DNA of 32,596 nucleotides from Chloroflexota bacterium. Lineage in GTDB: Bacteria > Chloroflexota > Anaerolineae > Promineifilales > Promineifilaceae. A program made the position numbers and the translations under genes. This document shows, piece by piece, positions 8,639 through 16,055 of the stretch. Each line of letters opens with the position of its first letter. Within the stretch, counting starts at the first letter, position 1. Location: assembly GCA_018004935.1 (NCBI GenBank), contig JAGNBF010000051.1, forward strand, positions 19,215-51,810, read 5' to 3'. A model generated the notes under the pieces. That model had not been told where the DNA came from. It made no database searches and saw only the letters and a list, made by a program, of their open reading frames with translations.

Positions 8639-8739
8639 GTATCTTCTCAATAAAGCGCGGTGACGTTGGTTGAGCCTGTCGCAACCAACGGCCTTCGACA
8701 AGCTCAGGTCACGTTTCCCCCGAAACATTGAGAAGATAC
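8639..8739 (-). mobile_element. MITE-like element, family R2, complete copy
   Basis: A 101-bp unit bounded by perfect 13-bp terminal inverted repeats, GTATCTTCTCAAT at 8639-8651 and its complement at 8727-8739. An inner palindrome contains TTGGTTGAGCCTGTCGCAAC and CCTTCGACAAGCTCAGG. Related copies are at 9711, 21787 and 24070. It encodes nothing, and no transposase is in the window. It lies between the ECF sigma gene and degV, with its edge about 10 nt from the degV ribosome-binding site. Confidence 0.75.
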
Positions 8740-8787
8740 CCCATTGACATATAAATAAAGTAGGGCGGATTTTCAACCCGCCAGATA

Positions 8788-9387
8788 CTATGAACGCCGC
8801 CAGGGCAGACGAAACAAAGTACGTTTCTCTTCAACTATTGGCTGTGCTTCCTGGGTTTCCGCGTCAATTTCTTCACGTAATGCCAGGAGAGTGCGGTGAT
8901 AAAGTGATTTGATAGCCCCTTCGCTCCGTTCCAAAATTTCACCTACCGCCGCATTTGAGAGGCGGTCAACAAACTTCAATATCAGTAACTCTTGCCGGTC
9001 TCGGGGTAAACGACGGATAGCGTTGTACAGGGCCTCTTTATGTTCTGTCCATTCCAGGGCTAACTCCGGGCTTTCTTCATGGAAATGCCACTGATTCATA
9101 TCATCGAGCGAGATAATCTGACGCCGATTCTGGTCACGATGCCAGTTGGCAACCAGATTACGGGCAATACGGTAAAGCCAGGCCGAAAACGGCACACCCT
9201 GATCCTCATAATGCACAATATGTTGCATTGCTCGCATAAACACACGGGTGGTCAGGTCTTCCGCATCATGGGCATTCCCCACGCGATAATAAATGTAGCT
9301 GTAGATTTGTTTATGATACTGTTCATAAAGCAAGCCAAAGGCTTCTTTGTCTGTTTTGGCTTGCTCAATGAGTTGAAGTTCATCCAC
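8788..9387 (-). CDS. ECF-type RNA polymerase sigma factor, orphan
   Basis: 199 residues. Region 2 spans roughly residues 12-85, with the core-binding helix GLLYEQYHKQIYSYIYYRVG and the -10 recognition part FSAWLYRIARNLVANWHRDQ. Region 4 is at about 115-175, with the helix-turn-helix LSNAAVGEILERSEGAIKSL. A basic, Trp-containing tail follows. The start is GTG at 9387 with AGAGG seven nt upstream; the next ATG is too far inside. No anti-sigma gene is next to it, unlike the second ECF gene at 15233, so its control is not evident. It contains no GCGGCCGC site, unlike most genes here. Confidence 0.9.
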   Translation of the reverse strand: MDELQLIEQAKTDKEAFGLLYEQYHKQIYSYIYYRVGNAHDAEDLTTRVFMRAMQHIVHYEDQGVPFSAWLYRIARNLVANWHRDQNRRQIISLDDMNQWHFHEESPELALEWTEHKEALYNAIRRLPRDRQELLILKFVDRLSNAAVGEILERSEGAIKSLYHRTLLALREEIDAETQEAQPIVEEKRTLFRLPWRRS

Positions 9388-9710
9388 GTCCGAACCTCTT
9401 TCTCTACCGCCACAGGTAAAAACCCAGCGAGCGGATGGTGGTTACGATGTATTGGCTGATAACGGAACGGTAGGGGAATCGTAGCGTGATCATTGACCGG
9501 AGAGGTAGTATAACGCCTGTCTGTCACTCTGTCAGTTAGTACAATCAGTTGGTAGCAATTCTCATTTTGAACGGTACCACTTCGTATCCATGAAAATGAC
9601 GCGCACCCGCCTAAACTTATCGGCTTGACGCGCACTATTTTGCTGGTTATCCTCTTGACTGTCATGTAGGGCAATTTGCTACAAGACATAACAGTTGGTA
9701 CCTGACACGG

Positions 9711-9798
9711 CTATCTTTTCAATAAAACGTGGTGACATTGGTTGGGCTTGTCGAAACCGATGACCTTCGACAAGCTCAGGCCACGTTTTCCCCCCCCC
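9711..9798 (-). mobile_element. Decayed R2 MITE-like element
   Basis: Retains one terminal repeat (CTATCTTTTCAATAAA) and the inner palindrome (CCTTCGACAAGCTCAGG). The other terminal repeat is replaced by a run of C. It lies in the same orientation as the copy at 8639. Confidence 0.65.
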
Positions 9799-9915
9799 AT
9801 TCTGTGGCCGCCAACAAAATGTCATTTTGTGACCGTGGTAAGTATAAGTACCTTATTCTGAGAAATACAAGAACGCGGCGTGGTTCAAAAGTCGGCAAAC
9901 GGTGCTTAACATTTT

Positions 9916-9995
9916 GTAGGACGATTTGGTAAATCGCCCACGAGACAATTTACCAAATCGTCCTGCAAATTTGTAAAGCTGACCTGAACCAGGCC
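9916..9995 (-). repeat. Dispersed palindrome R3
   Basis: Inverted repeat GTAGGACGATTTGGTAAAT ... ACCAAATCGTCCTGC. A flanking stretch (TTTGTAAAGCTGACCTGAAC) reappears in opposite orientation beside the copy at 23122, which shows the unit is about 90 bp. A third copy is at 20385. Confidence 0.75.
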
Positions 9996-10026
9996 AAAAA
10001 CGCCACTGGCGTATACAGTAAGAATA

Positions 10027-11172
10027 ATGATAAACGACAGTTCACAACGTCCCAATTTTGACGCTATCACTCTGACAGGAGTGATATTATTGCTATTTTT
10101 CTTTATTGTGGTTTTACTTAATGGAGCCAGCGAGCAACATACACAGGCAGAGGCGGGTAACATCGCGGCCGCGACAGCGGCGAACTATCCTACCGCCAAT
10201 CCCTTCACCCTGATTACGCGGGTTATTCCCTCCACGAACACAGCTACAACTTCCCCCCTGCCCCCAACCTGGACCCAAACGCCTACCTTCACCCTCACAC
10301 CTACCAACACCTTCACCCCTTTCCCCACCCCTACCGAAACTAATACCCCTACATTCACACCGACATTACACCCTTCCATCACTCCCACCATTACCGAAAC
10401 ACCCGCCCCCACCGCAACAGCCACACCTGTTCCCCTACCAACACCCAATGGCATCTATAGCCGGACCTTACGTGTGCCTATCCTTATGTATCATTATGTG
10501 AGTACCCCCCCAGAAGACGCCGATGTGTACCGGCTGGATTTGTCCGTGGAGCCAGCAATGTTCCGCGCACAAATGCAATATCTGGTGGAGAATGGGTATA
10601 GTACGATTGACCTGTACGATTTGTCCCTGGCTATTACGAATCAGATTGTACTCCCAGCCAAACCGGTCATCATTACTCTGGATGATGGGTATGTGGACAA
10701 TTACTGGTATGCTTTCCCGGTGTTACAGGAATTTGGGCTGAAGGCTACTTTTTTTGTCGTCACAGAGTTTATTGATAACAACAATCCTAATTACATGAGT
10801 TGGGAAATGATCGAGACGATGGCGGCCGCGGGAATGCGTATTGAACCACACAGTAAAAACCACCCAGATTTAAGCGGCCGCGAACGAGACTTCCTCATTT
10901 ACCAGATGCTCGGTTCTCAGGAGACCATTGCCGCCCATATTGGCTATGCCCCCCGTTACTTCGCCTATCCCGGTGGTCGTTATGATGAAGAAGCCATCAC
11001 GGTATTGATGGAGTTGAATTATTGGGGCGCCGTTACCACCCAAGGGGGCAAGTGGCATGGATTTAATGACCGGTTTGAATGGACACGGGTGCGGGTACGT
11101 CATACAACGCCTCTGCTCGAATTTGTGGATCTGGTAGATCCGGCCAATACAATCAGTGGCATAACACAATAA
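10027..11172 (+). CDS. Membrane-anchored polysaccharide deacetylase (NodB domain)
   Basis: 381 residues. A short cytoplasmic N-terminus and one membrane helix (residues ~15-32) are followed by a Thr/Pro-rich linker (~70-140), then a NodB-type carbohydrate esterase 4 domain. Motif 1 is TLDDGY at 217-222, with the catalytic and metal-binding aspartates 219 and 220. Motif 2 is HSKNH at 275-279, giving the two metal-binding histidines. Motif 3 includes FAYPGGRYDE at 312-321. The family removes acetyl or other groups from cell-wall or capsular polysaccharides outside the cell using a divalent metal. The substrate is unknown. The ATG at 10027 has only a weak ribosome-binding site. The pterin-reductase-like gene starts 5 nt after its stop, so the two are probably cotranscribed although functionally unrelated. 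Confidence 0.9.
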   Translation: MINDSSQRPNFDAITLTGVILLLFFFIVVLLNGASEQHTQAEAGNIAAATAANYPTANPFTLITRVIPSTNTATTSPLPPTWTQTPTFTLTPTNTFTPFPTPTETNTPTFTPTLHPSITPTITETPAPTATATPVPLPTPNGIYSRTLRVPILMYHYVSTPPEDADVYRLDLSVEPAMFRAQMQYLVENGYSTIDLYDLSLAITNQIVLPAKPVIITLDDGYVDNYWYAFPVLQEFGLKATFFVVTEFIDNNNPNYMSWEMIETMAAAGMRIEPHSKNHPDLSGRERDFLIYQMLGSQETIAAHIGYAPRYFAYPGGRYDEEAITVLMELNYWGAVTTQGGKWHGFNDRFEWTRVRVRHTTPLLEFVDLVDPANTISGITQ

Positions 11173-11177
11173 ACATT

Positions 11178-11912
11178 ATGGAACTACGGGGTAAAGTGGC
11201 AGTAATCACCGGCGGCGCTGTACGGTTGGGTCGGGCTATCACCCTGGCGCTGGCCGAAGCCGGGTGTAATGTGCTGATTCATTATGGACATTCCGCGGCC
11301 GCGTCCCAGGAAACCCGTTTGTTAGCCCAGGCCCAAGGGGTAAAAGCCATCACCTATCAGGCAGACCTCTGCGACGCGGCCGCGACCCAGACCATCATCC
11401 CCACCGCCTGCCACCATTTTGGCCGCGTAGACATTCTCATCAACAACGCCGCTGTCTTCCCCGAAACCGATCAATTTTCCACCCTAAACCTGGATCAATG
11501 GCAAGAAATCATGGACATTAACCTGCGTGCCCCGTTCCTGCTCAGTCAGGCACTGGCTCATCACCTGCACGAAGGGCAAAATGGCCGAATCATCAATCTG
11601 AACGATGCCCGTGTTTCTCGTCCCGCGCCCGATCATTTTGCCTATCGGCTGAGCAAAGGGGCCTTGTGGAATATGACCGAAATCCTGGCCCATGCCCTGG
11701 CCCCCCGCGTAACCGTTAATGAGGTAGCTCTCGGGGCCATTCTACCCCCTCCCGGTCAGGCCGATAGTTATCTAAATGCCATTGCCCAACAGCGTGTTCC
11801 CCTGCGTCGGGCAGGTAATACCCACATCGTAGTGGAAAACATCCTGCATCTGCTACGCCAGGATTTTCTCACCGGCGTAACCCTGCCCATTGACGGCGGT
11901 GAATTTTTATAA
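11178..11912 (+). CDS. Short-chain dehydrogenase of the pteridine reductase (PTR1/FolM) type
   Basis: 244 residues, a Rossmann-fold NAD(P)H reductase. The cofactor motif is TGGAVRLG at 11-18, with the Arg typical of pteridine reductases, and NNAA is at 89-92. The catalytic set is Asp143, Tyr156 and Lys160: Asp replaces the usual SDR serine and lies 13 residues before the Tyr, as in Leishmania PTR1. This points to reduction of dihydropterin or dihydrofolate, not of an alcohol. folB and folK follow directly, which supports a pterin role. I chose the ATG at 11178 because it begins the Rossmann strand at the normal distance; longer in-frame starts would overlap the deacetylase gene. It may supply a bypass dihydrofolate or dihydromonapterin reductase. 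Confidence 0.85.
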   Translation: MELRGKVAVITGGAVRLGRAITLALAEAGCNVLIHYGHSAAASQETRLLAQAQGVKAITYQADLCDAAATQTIIPTACHHFGRVDILINNAAVFPETDQFSTLNLDQWQEIMDINLRAPFLLSQALAHHLHEGQNGRIINLNDARVSRPAPDHFAYRLSKGALWNMTEILAHALAPRVTVNEVALGAILPPPGQADSYLNAIAQQRVPLRRAGNTHIVVENILHLLRQDFLTGVTLPIDGGEFL

Positions 11913-11940
11913 GCACTCCCCCACGCCAGACGAGGTTCCC

Positions 11941-12306
11941 ATGGACAAAATTATCATCCGCGACCTTTTACTCCGGGGTATCATCGGCATCAACCCGGAA
12001 GAACGCAAAAATAAACAGGACATTCTGATTAACCTCATCCTGTTTACCGATATTCGCCCCGCGGCCGCAACCGATGACATTACCTACGCCACCAATTACA
12101 AAAGCATCACCAAACGAGTCATCCAGCACATTGAAGCCTCATCTGACTTCCTGGTAGAAAGATTAGTCACCGACATTGCCCGTTTAGTCCTCACCGAATT
12201 TAACGTTAGCCGGGCCATTGTCCGGGTAGAAAAACCGAGTGCGCTCCGTTTTGCCACCAGCGTGGGCATCGAAATTGAACGTACGCGTGAGGATTTTGCT
12301 TCCTAA
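11941..12306 (+). CDS. folB: Dihydroneopterin aldolase
   Basis: 121 residues, full length for FolB. The signature GIIGINPEERKNKQ at 13-26 includes the conserved Glu21, and EKPSALRFATSVGIEIER at 97-114 carries the catalytic Lys98, equivalent to the Glu22 and Lys100 of the S. aureus enzyme. The protein splits 7,8-dihydroneopterin into 6-hydroxymethyl-dihydropterin and glycolaldehyde, the step before FolK. The ATG at 11941 has GAGG six nt before it. It is 28 nt downstream of the pteridine-reductase-like gene and is followed by folK after a repeat-containing gap. Confidence 0.94.
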   Translation: MDKIIIRDLLLRGIIGINPEERKNKQDILINLILFTDIRPAAATDDITYATNYKSITKRVIQHIEASSDFLVERLVTDIARLVLTEFNVSRAIVRVEKPSALRFATSVGIEIERTREDFAS

Positions 12307-12308
12307 GA

Positions 12309-12439
12309 TAACTATTAAGTAATCGTTCGTTTTCAACTTAGGGTTCGCGTAACCGTTCAGTTCAGAGACGATTTTAGGCCATTTTGGATTACTTCAGCGG
12401 ATACTGTGTCACCCCTGTTGTTCCCGAACGATGACTAAG
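12309..12439 (-). repeat. Decayed copy of the extended R1 element overlapping the folK start
   Basis: The left end (TCGTTCGTTTTCAACTTAGG) and right end (TTCCCGAACGATGACTAA) match the ends of the R1 unit at 23175-23262, but the middle palindrome is lost. The right end includes the ATG used as the folK start at 12431, so the repeat reaches into the coding sequence. Confidence 0.65.
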
Positions 12440-12970
12440 AGCAATTGCGTGAACAACGTCTATCTGCTCCTCGGCTCCAATATTGACCGGGAACGGAATT
12501 TACCGGAAGCCGTGCGCTTGTTGGCGGAAAGTGTCGAACTGGTGGCTGTATCCCCAGTGTATGAAACGGCCCCCGTAGGACTGACTGAACAACCTGCTTT
12601 TTTCAACGCGGCCGCACACATTCGTACCCCCCTCTCACCGCCACAGATCAAACAGGCCATCATCCACCCCATCGAGCAAACACTAAAACGGGTGCGTCAG
12701 GCCGATAAAAACGCCCCCCGCACCATTGACCTGGACATTATTCTCTTCAACAATGCTGTTTTGGATTACAACCACCACCACATTCCCGATCCTGATCTGC
12801 TACGGTTTGCCCATGTAGCCGTTCCCCTGGCAGATCTGGCCCCCACCCTACGCCACCCGGAAACAGATGAGCCGTTAATGGATATAGCCCAAAGATTGCT
12901 CGCGGCCGCGGCAATCCCCCTTATTTCCCATCCCGAAGTCTCCCTTCCCCACCCTCAACCAGGACAATAG
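12431..12970 (+). CDS. folK: 2-amino-4-hydroxy-6-hydroxymethyldihydropteridine pyrophosphokinase
   Basis: 179 residues. YLLLGSNIDRERNL is the N-terminal strand and loop, VSPVYETAPVG the second conserved block, and KNAPRTIDLDIILF the HPPK signature with the two metal-binding aspartates. The enzyme transfers pyrophosphate from ATP to 6-hydroxymethyl-dihydropterin, the product of FolB. The ATG at 12431 lies in the end of an R1-type repeat. An alternative GTG start at 12449 would give MNNVYLLLGSN, closer to the usual family N-terminus. No folP gene follows, so the pathway continues elsewhere. A hairpin element begins at the stop codon. Confidence 0.94.
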   Translation: MTKSNCVNNVYLLLGSNIDRERNLPEAVRLLAESVELVAVSPVYETAPVGLTEQPAFFNAAAHIRTPLSPPQIKQAIIHPIEQTLKRVRQADKNAPRTIDLDIILFNNAVLDYNHHHIPDPDLLRFAHVAVPLADLAPTLRHPETDEPLMDIAQRLLAAAAIPLISHPEVSLPHPQPGQ

Positions 12971-13045
12971 CCGTTTTTCGTAGGCATTCGCCCACAAAAA
13001 CGGCCCATAAAAAGTTCCCCACCCCCAGGGCAGGGAACCCGAAAT
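12970..13045 (+). repeat. Variable-stem hairpin element, copy E
   Basis: Imperfect stem GCCGTTTTTCGTAGGC with GCCCACAAAAACGGC (12970-13003), then the family tail AAAAAGTTCCCCACCCCCAG. It starts at the last base of the folK stop codon and could act as a transcript-end structure, although it has no T-run. Confidence 0.75.
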
Positions 13046-13119
13046 CGTCCTATCCCGCCAAACATGAGATACAGACTGGCCTTATACCTGCCTCATCGAA
13101 AACAGAAAACCTGTCCGAA

Positions 13120-14082
13120 CTATCCTCCACTCCGGCTCTGTGTAGCCGTTGGCACAGGCGTCACCGTCATCTGAGCAAACTGCGTATTTTGAAACGTGAG
13201 CCGCCAGCCACCCGCCTGTCCCCCTTCACCCGTTGGGCAATCCTCAACCCGCAATCCACTCACCAGCGGGCTACCTTCCGCCAACATCACTCCATATGAC
13301 AATTCCGGCGTCATGATAAAATCCCCATACCCCACCCCCAACTCCGGCTTAAAGCCAGTAAAAAAACGGTCTGCCCCATTATCCCATGTTACCAACACCT
13401 CTACCCCCGGCAATGGTTGCAAATTCGCATCCAATACCACCACCTCAATCCGAGGAGCCGGTCGTTCCCGTTCACACACCCGCTCCTGATCCAACAATTG
13501 ATACACCGGCAATCGCGTAGGCGAAGGTGTAATTGTCGGTTGCGGCGTCCACGTAGAAGAAGGTGTGGCGGAGGGTAAAGGCGTAAAAGTGACAGTTGGT
13601 GGTAACGTGGGGGTTGCCGAAGGTTCTGGGGTGGCAGAGAGTGTGGGGGAAGGCTGAAACTCCGGTGTCACAAACAAAGCCACCGCCGGATCCCGTACCC
13701 CTAACCGATCCGCCAGCAAAGCCAGCGGCCGCACCCGAGATTCCGGCTCACCCTGACGCAAATAAACCTGAAGCAAATCAGTCACCGTCTGCGTAATATT
13801 AGGGTTCTCCAGAGCTGTCAGCCGTGTTTGTGCCCGGTTCCAATCCCCATCCAAAGCATAACTTTGGGCCACCAGGAAAATATACACTTCCTGATAATCA
13901 TCTCTTAGCCGGGAAGGCCCGGCTGACACATAAACCACCGGACTGATTAACCAGGCATAGGCTAACCCACCAGCCAGCCCCAGCAGTAAACCCATAAGCA
14001 ACAAACTGGCGACCCCCATAGCACTCAGTGAGCGTGGGCGTTGTTGTTGGCGACGTTCTTCGTACCGTTGGCGGGCAGACAT
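13120..14082 (-). CDS. Anchored extracytoplasmic protein of unknown function with TP-rich linker
   Basis: 320 residues, family not recognised. A basic cytoplasmic tail (1-20) precedes one membrane helix (~22-46). A helical module (~58-137, YIFLVAQSYALDGDWNRAQ, then LALLADRLGVRDPAVALF) resembles a single tetratricopeptide-like unit. A Ser/Thr/Pro linker (~140-193) leads to a beta-rich C-terminal domain (~203-308). That domain includes VVVLDANLQPLPGVEVLVTW and GYGDFIMTPELSYGV, which resembles a transthyretin- or carboxypeptidase-regulatory-like Ig fold. Cys203 and Cys282 could form a disulfide. The helical module is similar to the protein encoded just upstream (14114-14485), so the pair is paralogous. 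A role at the cell surface is likely; the function is unknown. Confidence 0.8.
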   Translation of the reverse strand: MSARQRYEERRQQQRPRSLSAMGVASLLLMGLLLGLAGGLAYAWLISPVVYVSAGPSRLRDDYQEVYIFLVAQSYALDGDWNRAQTRLTALENPNITQTVTDLLQVYLRQGEPESRVRPLALLADRLGVRDPAVALFVTPEFQPSPTLSATPEPSATPTLPPTVTFTPLPSATPSSTWTPQPTITPSPTRLPVYQLLDQERVCERERPAPRIEVVVLDANLQPLPGVEVLVTWDNGADRFFTGFKPELGVGYGDFIMTPELSYGVMLAEGSPLVSGLRVEDCPTGEGGQAGGWRLTFQNTQFAQMTVTPVPTATQSRSGG

Positions 14083-14113
14083 AAGGATTATTGATGGCTA
14101 AAAATGGTAATCG

Positions 14114-14485
14114 TCAATCGTCAATCAAATAGGGGGCAAGGGCGGGTGAACTCAACCCCAAATCAGTTGCCAGACGAGCTAGATGGCGCATATCTGCCTC
14201 ATTGCCCCCTTCGAGAATAGCTTCAACAGTGAAAGCCAGGTATTCCTGGAACGGGTCTGAAGCACCAATCCAGGCAGAGCGGAGTCGTTGGCTGGCGCTA
14301 GGCAAATCATGATCAGCACTGTACGCGGCCGCAATCATGACCACATAATCATAACGATACGCCTCCGCCAGAAGCGTAGGATCAGCATCAGCATACTCCG
14401 TAGGCCAGGCATACCAACCCAAAAACAACCCCAGGCCAACCCCAGCGGCCAACCCCAATAAAAGAATCAACAGACGACGAATCAT
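14114..14485 (-). CDS. Small anchored protein, paralogue of the N-terminal module of its neighbour
   Basis: 123 residues. An N-terminal hydrophobic helix (LLILLLGLAAGVGLGLFLGW) precedes an alpha-helical module, YDYVVMIAAAYSADHDL, then ASQRLRS and HLARLATDLGLSSPALAPYL. Spacing and residues parallel residues ~58-137 of the 13120-14082 product, including the Tyr/Gln-Ser-Tyr-like helix and the LAxDLGLxxPA end. It has no linker or C-terminal domain. It is the first gene of the pair, 31 nt upstream of the longer one, so they are cotranscribed. The two may form a complex through the shared module, but no function is known to me. Confidence 0.8.
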   Translation of the reverse strand: MIRRLLILLLGLAAGVGLGLFLGWYAWPTEYADADPTLLAEAYRYDYVVMIAAAYSADHDLPSASQRLRSAWIGASDPFQEYLAFTVEAILEGGNEADMRHLARLATDLGLSSPALAPYLIDD

Positions 14486-14522
14486 AAGAATGAATGAATG
14501 ACTGGTAACGGTTCAGTGTTAT

Positions 14523-14583
14523 GTAAATTCATCCACCAGCCCACCGGGTCGTAAAACGACCGCACTGGCAGATGAATTTATAC
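14523..14583. repeat. Nested palindrome
   Basis: Outer arms GTAAATTCATC ... GATGAATTTATAC and an inner hairpin GGTCGTAAAACGACC. It lies 38 nt upstream of the divergent end of the 14114-14485 gene. It is unlike the other repeat families and may be a decayed element or a regulator-binding region. Confidence 0.6.
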
Positions 14584-14616
14584 TTACCCCGGTCATAAGG
14601 CGAGGGATTTTTTAAG

Positions 14617-14856
14617 GCGGGCAAAATCGGGGGCTTTGTTCATTAAATTTTTAATCGGGTAACGCCTTCATTGACCCCATCCCCCCTGCCGATTCCCGAG
14701 GGAAGGGGGGAATTGCAATGGGGCATTTTTCGGGGCGAATGCCCCGAAAAATGCCCCTTAGAAAAGTTCCCCGCCCATGGGAACGGGGTTAGGGGTGGGG
14801 GGGATTCCATTACCTGATTAATTTTTTAAACGACAATCGCCCCCGATTTTGCCCGC
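14617..14856. mobile_element. 240-bp nested inverted-repeat element
   Basis: Perfect 18-bp terminal inverted repeats (GCGGGCAAAATCGGGGGC and complement) bound a unit whose interior is again symmetric: AATTTTTAATCGGGTAA faces TTACCTGATTAATTTTTT, with hairpin copy C in the centre. The whole could fold into one long cruciform or RNA stem. It has no coding capacity. It fills half of the 521-nt gap before the tRNA gene. Confidence 0.65.
14720..14800 (+). repeat. Variable-stem hairpin element, copy C
   Basis: Perfect 17-bp arms (GGGGCATTTTTCGGGGC and complement) around the loop GAAT at 14720-14757, then the family tail AAAAGTTCCCCGCCC and GGGGTTAGGGGTGGGG. It sits at the centre of the 240-bp element. 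Confidence 0.8.
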
Positions 14857-14932
14857 CGAGTGGGTTCCCCCTTCCCGAAATCGGGAATCGTCAGGGGGAT
14901 GGGTTCATTCTGGTAGTAGGCAATCGCCCTGT
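14848..14932 (+). repeat. Direct repeat R5, copy 1
   Basis: About 85 bp starting TTTGCCCGCCGAGTGGGTTC, with a small palindrome TTCCCGAAATCGGGAA and ending TAGGCAATCGCCCTGT. It is nearly identical to 15951-16036. The two copies flank the tRNA-Leu gene and the ECF sigma gene. Confidence 0.85.
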
Positions 14933-15006
14933 TTTCACACCACACTTCAATTGACTAATCTACCACCTTGAATTATACTTCCCGCCTGTCTTTAACAAGA
15001 GGGTGA

Positions 15007-15088
<82 letters not shown>

Positions 15089-15144
15089 TCCATCAGCAAA
15101 CCGGGTCGGATTATAACCCCGCTCGGAAGCACGGCCAACCATCA

Positions 15145-15176
15145 GGGGTACTCAGTTGAGTGCCCCTTTTGTTTTT
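15145..15176 (+). terminator. Rho-independent terminator after tRNA-Leu
   Basis: Stem GGGGTACTCA with TGAGTGCCCC (one T-G pair), a 2-nt centre, then TTTTGTTTTT. It ends the tRNA transcript 57 nt after the tRNA and separates it from the sigma factor gene. Confidence 0.85.
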
Positions 15177-15232
15177 ACATTCTCGGCATTCACTCTCTCT
15201 AGAACCGTGTTCTACAACGCACACCCTACCCC

Positions 15233-15823
15233 ATGGACGAAACACGTCTAATCAAACTGGCTCAAGAAGGCGACCTGACCGCTTATAATCGGTTAGTTTT
15301 GTTGTACCAGGATGCAGTGTTCAACATCGTCTATCGTATTATGGGCGATGGGGCCGCGGCCGCGGACATCACCCAAGATGCCTTCGTTTCCGCCTACCAT
15401 GCCATCTCTCGCTTCAGCGAAGGAAGTTTTAAGGCCTGGCTCATCCGCATCGCTACCAACGCCTGCTACGACGAATTCCGCCGCCGCAAGCGCCGCCCCC
15501 AAACTTCCCTGGACGAAATGACCGCCGAAAACGATAGCCCTGCTTTCCTCCAAAGTGATGAGCCTGGCCCAGAACAAATACGGCAACGCCATGAACTGGT
15601 TCAAGCCATTCAGGATTGCCTCAAACGTTTACCCGAAGATCAACGCGTCGCTTTGGTGCTCTGCGATGTAGAAGAATACGATTACAACGAAATCGCGGCC
15701 ATCATCACTTCTTCTCTGGGAACTGTTAAATCTCGTATCAGTCGGGCACGGACCAAATTGCGTGATTGTTTACAGGCGTTTAGGGAACTTCTACCCACCC
15801 AATACCGTTTAGAGAATGGATAA
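15233..15823 (+). CDS. ECF-type RNA polymerase sigma factor
   Basis: 196 residues. Region 2 holds YNRLVLLYQDAVFNIVYRIM, then DITQDAFVSAY and FKAWLIRIATNACYDEFRRR. The basic RRRKRRP stretch follows the -10 recognition helix. Region 4 is at about 130-180, with LPEDQRVALVLCDVEEYDY and the helix-turn-helix EIAAIITSSLGTVKSRISRA. It matches the RpoE/SigW-like group. An anti-sigma-like membrane protein is encoded 232 nt downstream on the same strand, the usual arrangement for envelope-stress regulation, but the gap is unusually wide because R1 and R5 repeats lie in it. Confidence 0.94.
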   Translation: MDETRLIKLAQEGDLTAYNRLVLLYQDAVFNIVYRIMGDGAAAADITQDAFVSAYHAISRFSEGSFKAWLIRIATNACYDEFRRRKRRPQTSLDEMTAENDSPAFLQSDEPGPEQIRQRHELVQAIQDCLKRLPEDQRVALVLCDVEEYDYNEIAAIITSSLGTVKSRISRARTKLRDCLQAFRELLPTQYRLENG

Positions 15824-15876
15824 ACAAGTTCCGATTTCGGGACCTGTGTAGTAAGTCATCGTTTGGGAATAATGTG

Positions 15877-15908
15877 GGTGGCCCGGTCAAGAGACCGACC
15901 ACAGCAAA
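15877..15908 (+). repeat. Dispersed repeat R1
   Basis: GTGGCCCGGTCAAGAGACCG then ACCACAGCAAAA. It is preceded by GTCATCGTTTGGGAATAA, the end sequence of the extended R1 unit seen at 23175-23262. It lies between the sigma and anti-sigma genes. Confidence 0.8.
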
Positions 15909-15950
15909 AGGAGAGCCTCCCCTCTCTTTGAAAATGTCAGATTATGCCCT

Positions 15951-16036
15951 TTGCCCGCCGAGTGGGTTCCCCCCTTCCCGATTTCGGGAATCGTCAGGGA
16001 GATAGATTCATTCTGGTAAGTAGGCAATCGCCCTGT
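15951..16036 (+). repeat. Direct repeat R5, copy 2
   Basis: Nearly identical to 14848-14932 with the palindrome core TTCCCGATTTCGGGAA. It ends CCCTGT, and the next bases complete TACAAT, a possible -10 box 17 nt before the anti-sigma start codon. Confidence 0.85.
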
Positions 16037-16055
16037 ACAATTTCCCTTTCCTATT

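Larger units (their letters stand above)
9388..10026. other. 639-nt intergenic region with decayed repeats
   Basis: No convincing gene in either direction. It holds a decayed R2 element (9711-9798) and an R3 palindrome (9916-9995). The region between divergent genes should carry promoters for the sigma factor and the deacetylase. GTATACAG at 10012 is a possible -10 box for the latter, too weak to call alone. Confidence 0.5.

Noticed and set aside
9252-9689. 145-codon minus-strand frame upstream of the ECF sigma gene
   Set aside because: It overlaps the sigma gene in another frame and then runs through a non-coding-looking region with no family resemblance.
11079-11177. Longer start for the pteridine-reductase-like gene
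   Set aside because: It would overlap the end of the deacetylase gene by about 90 nt and add residues before the Rossmann strand that the family does not have.
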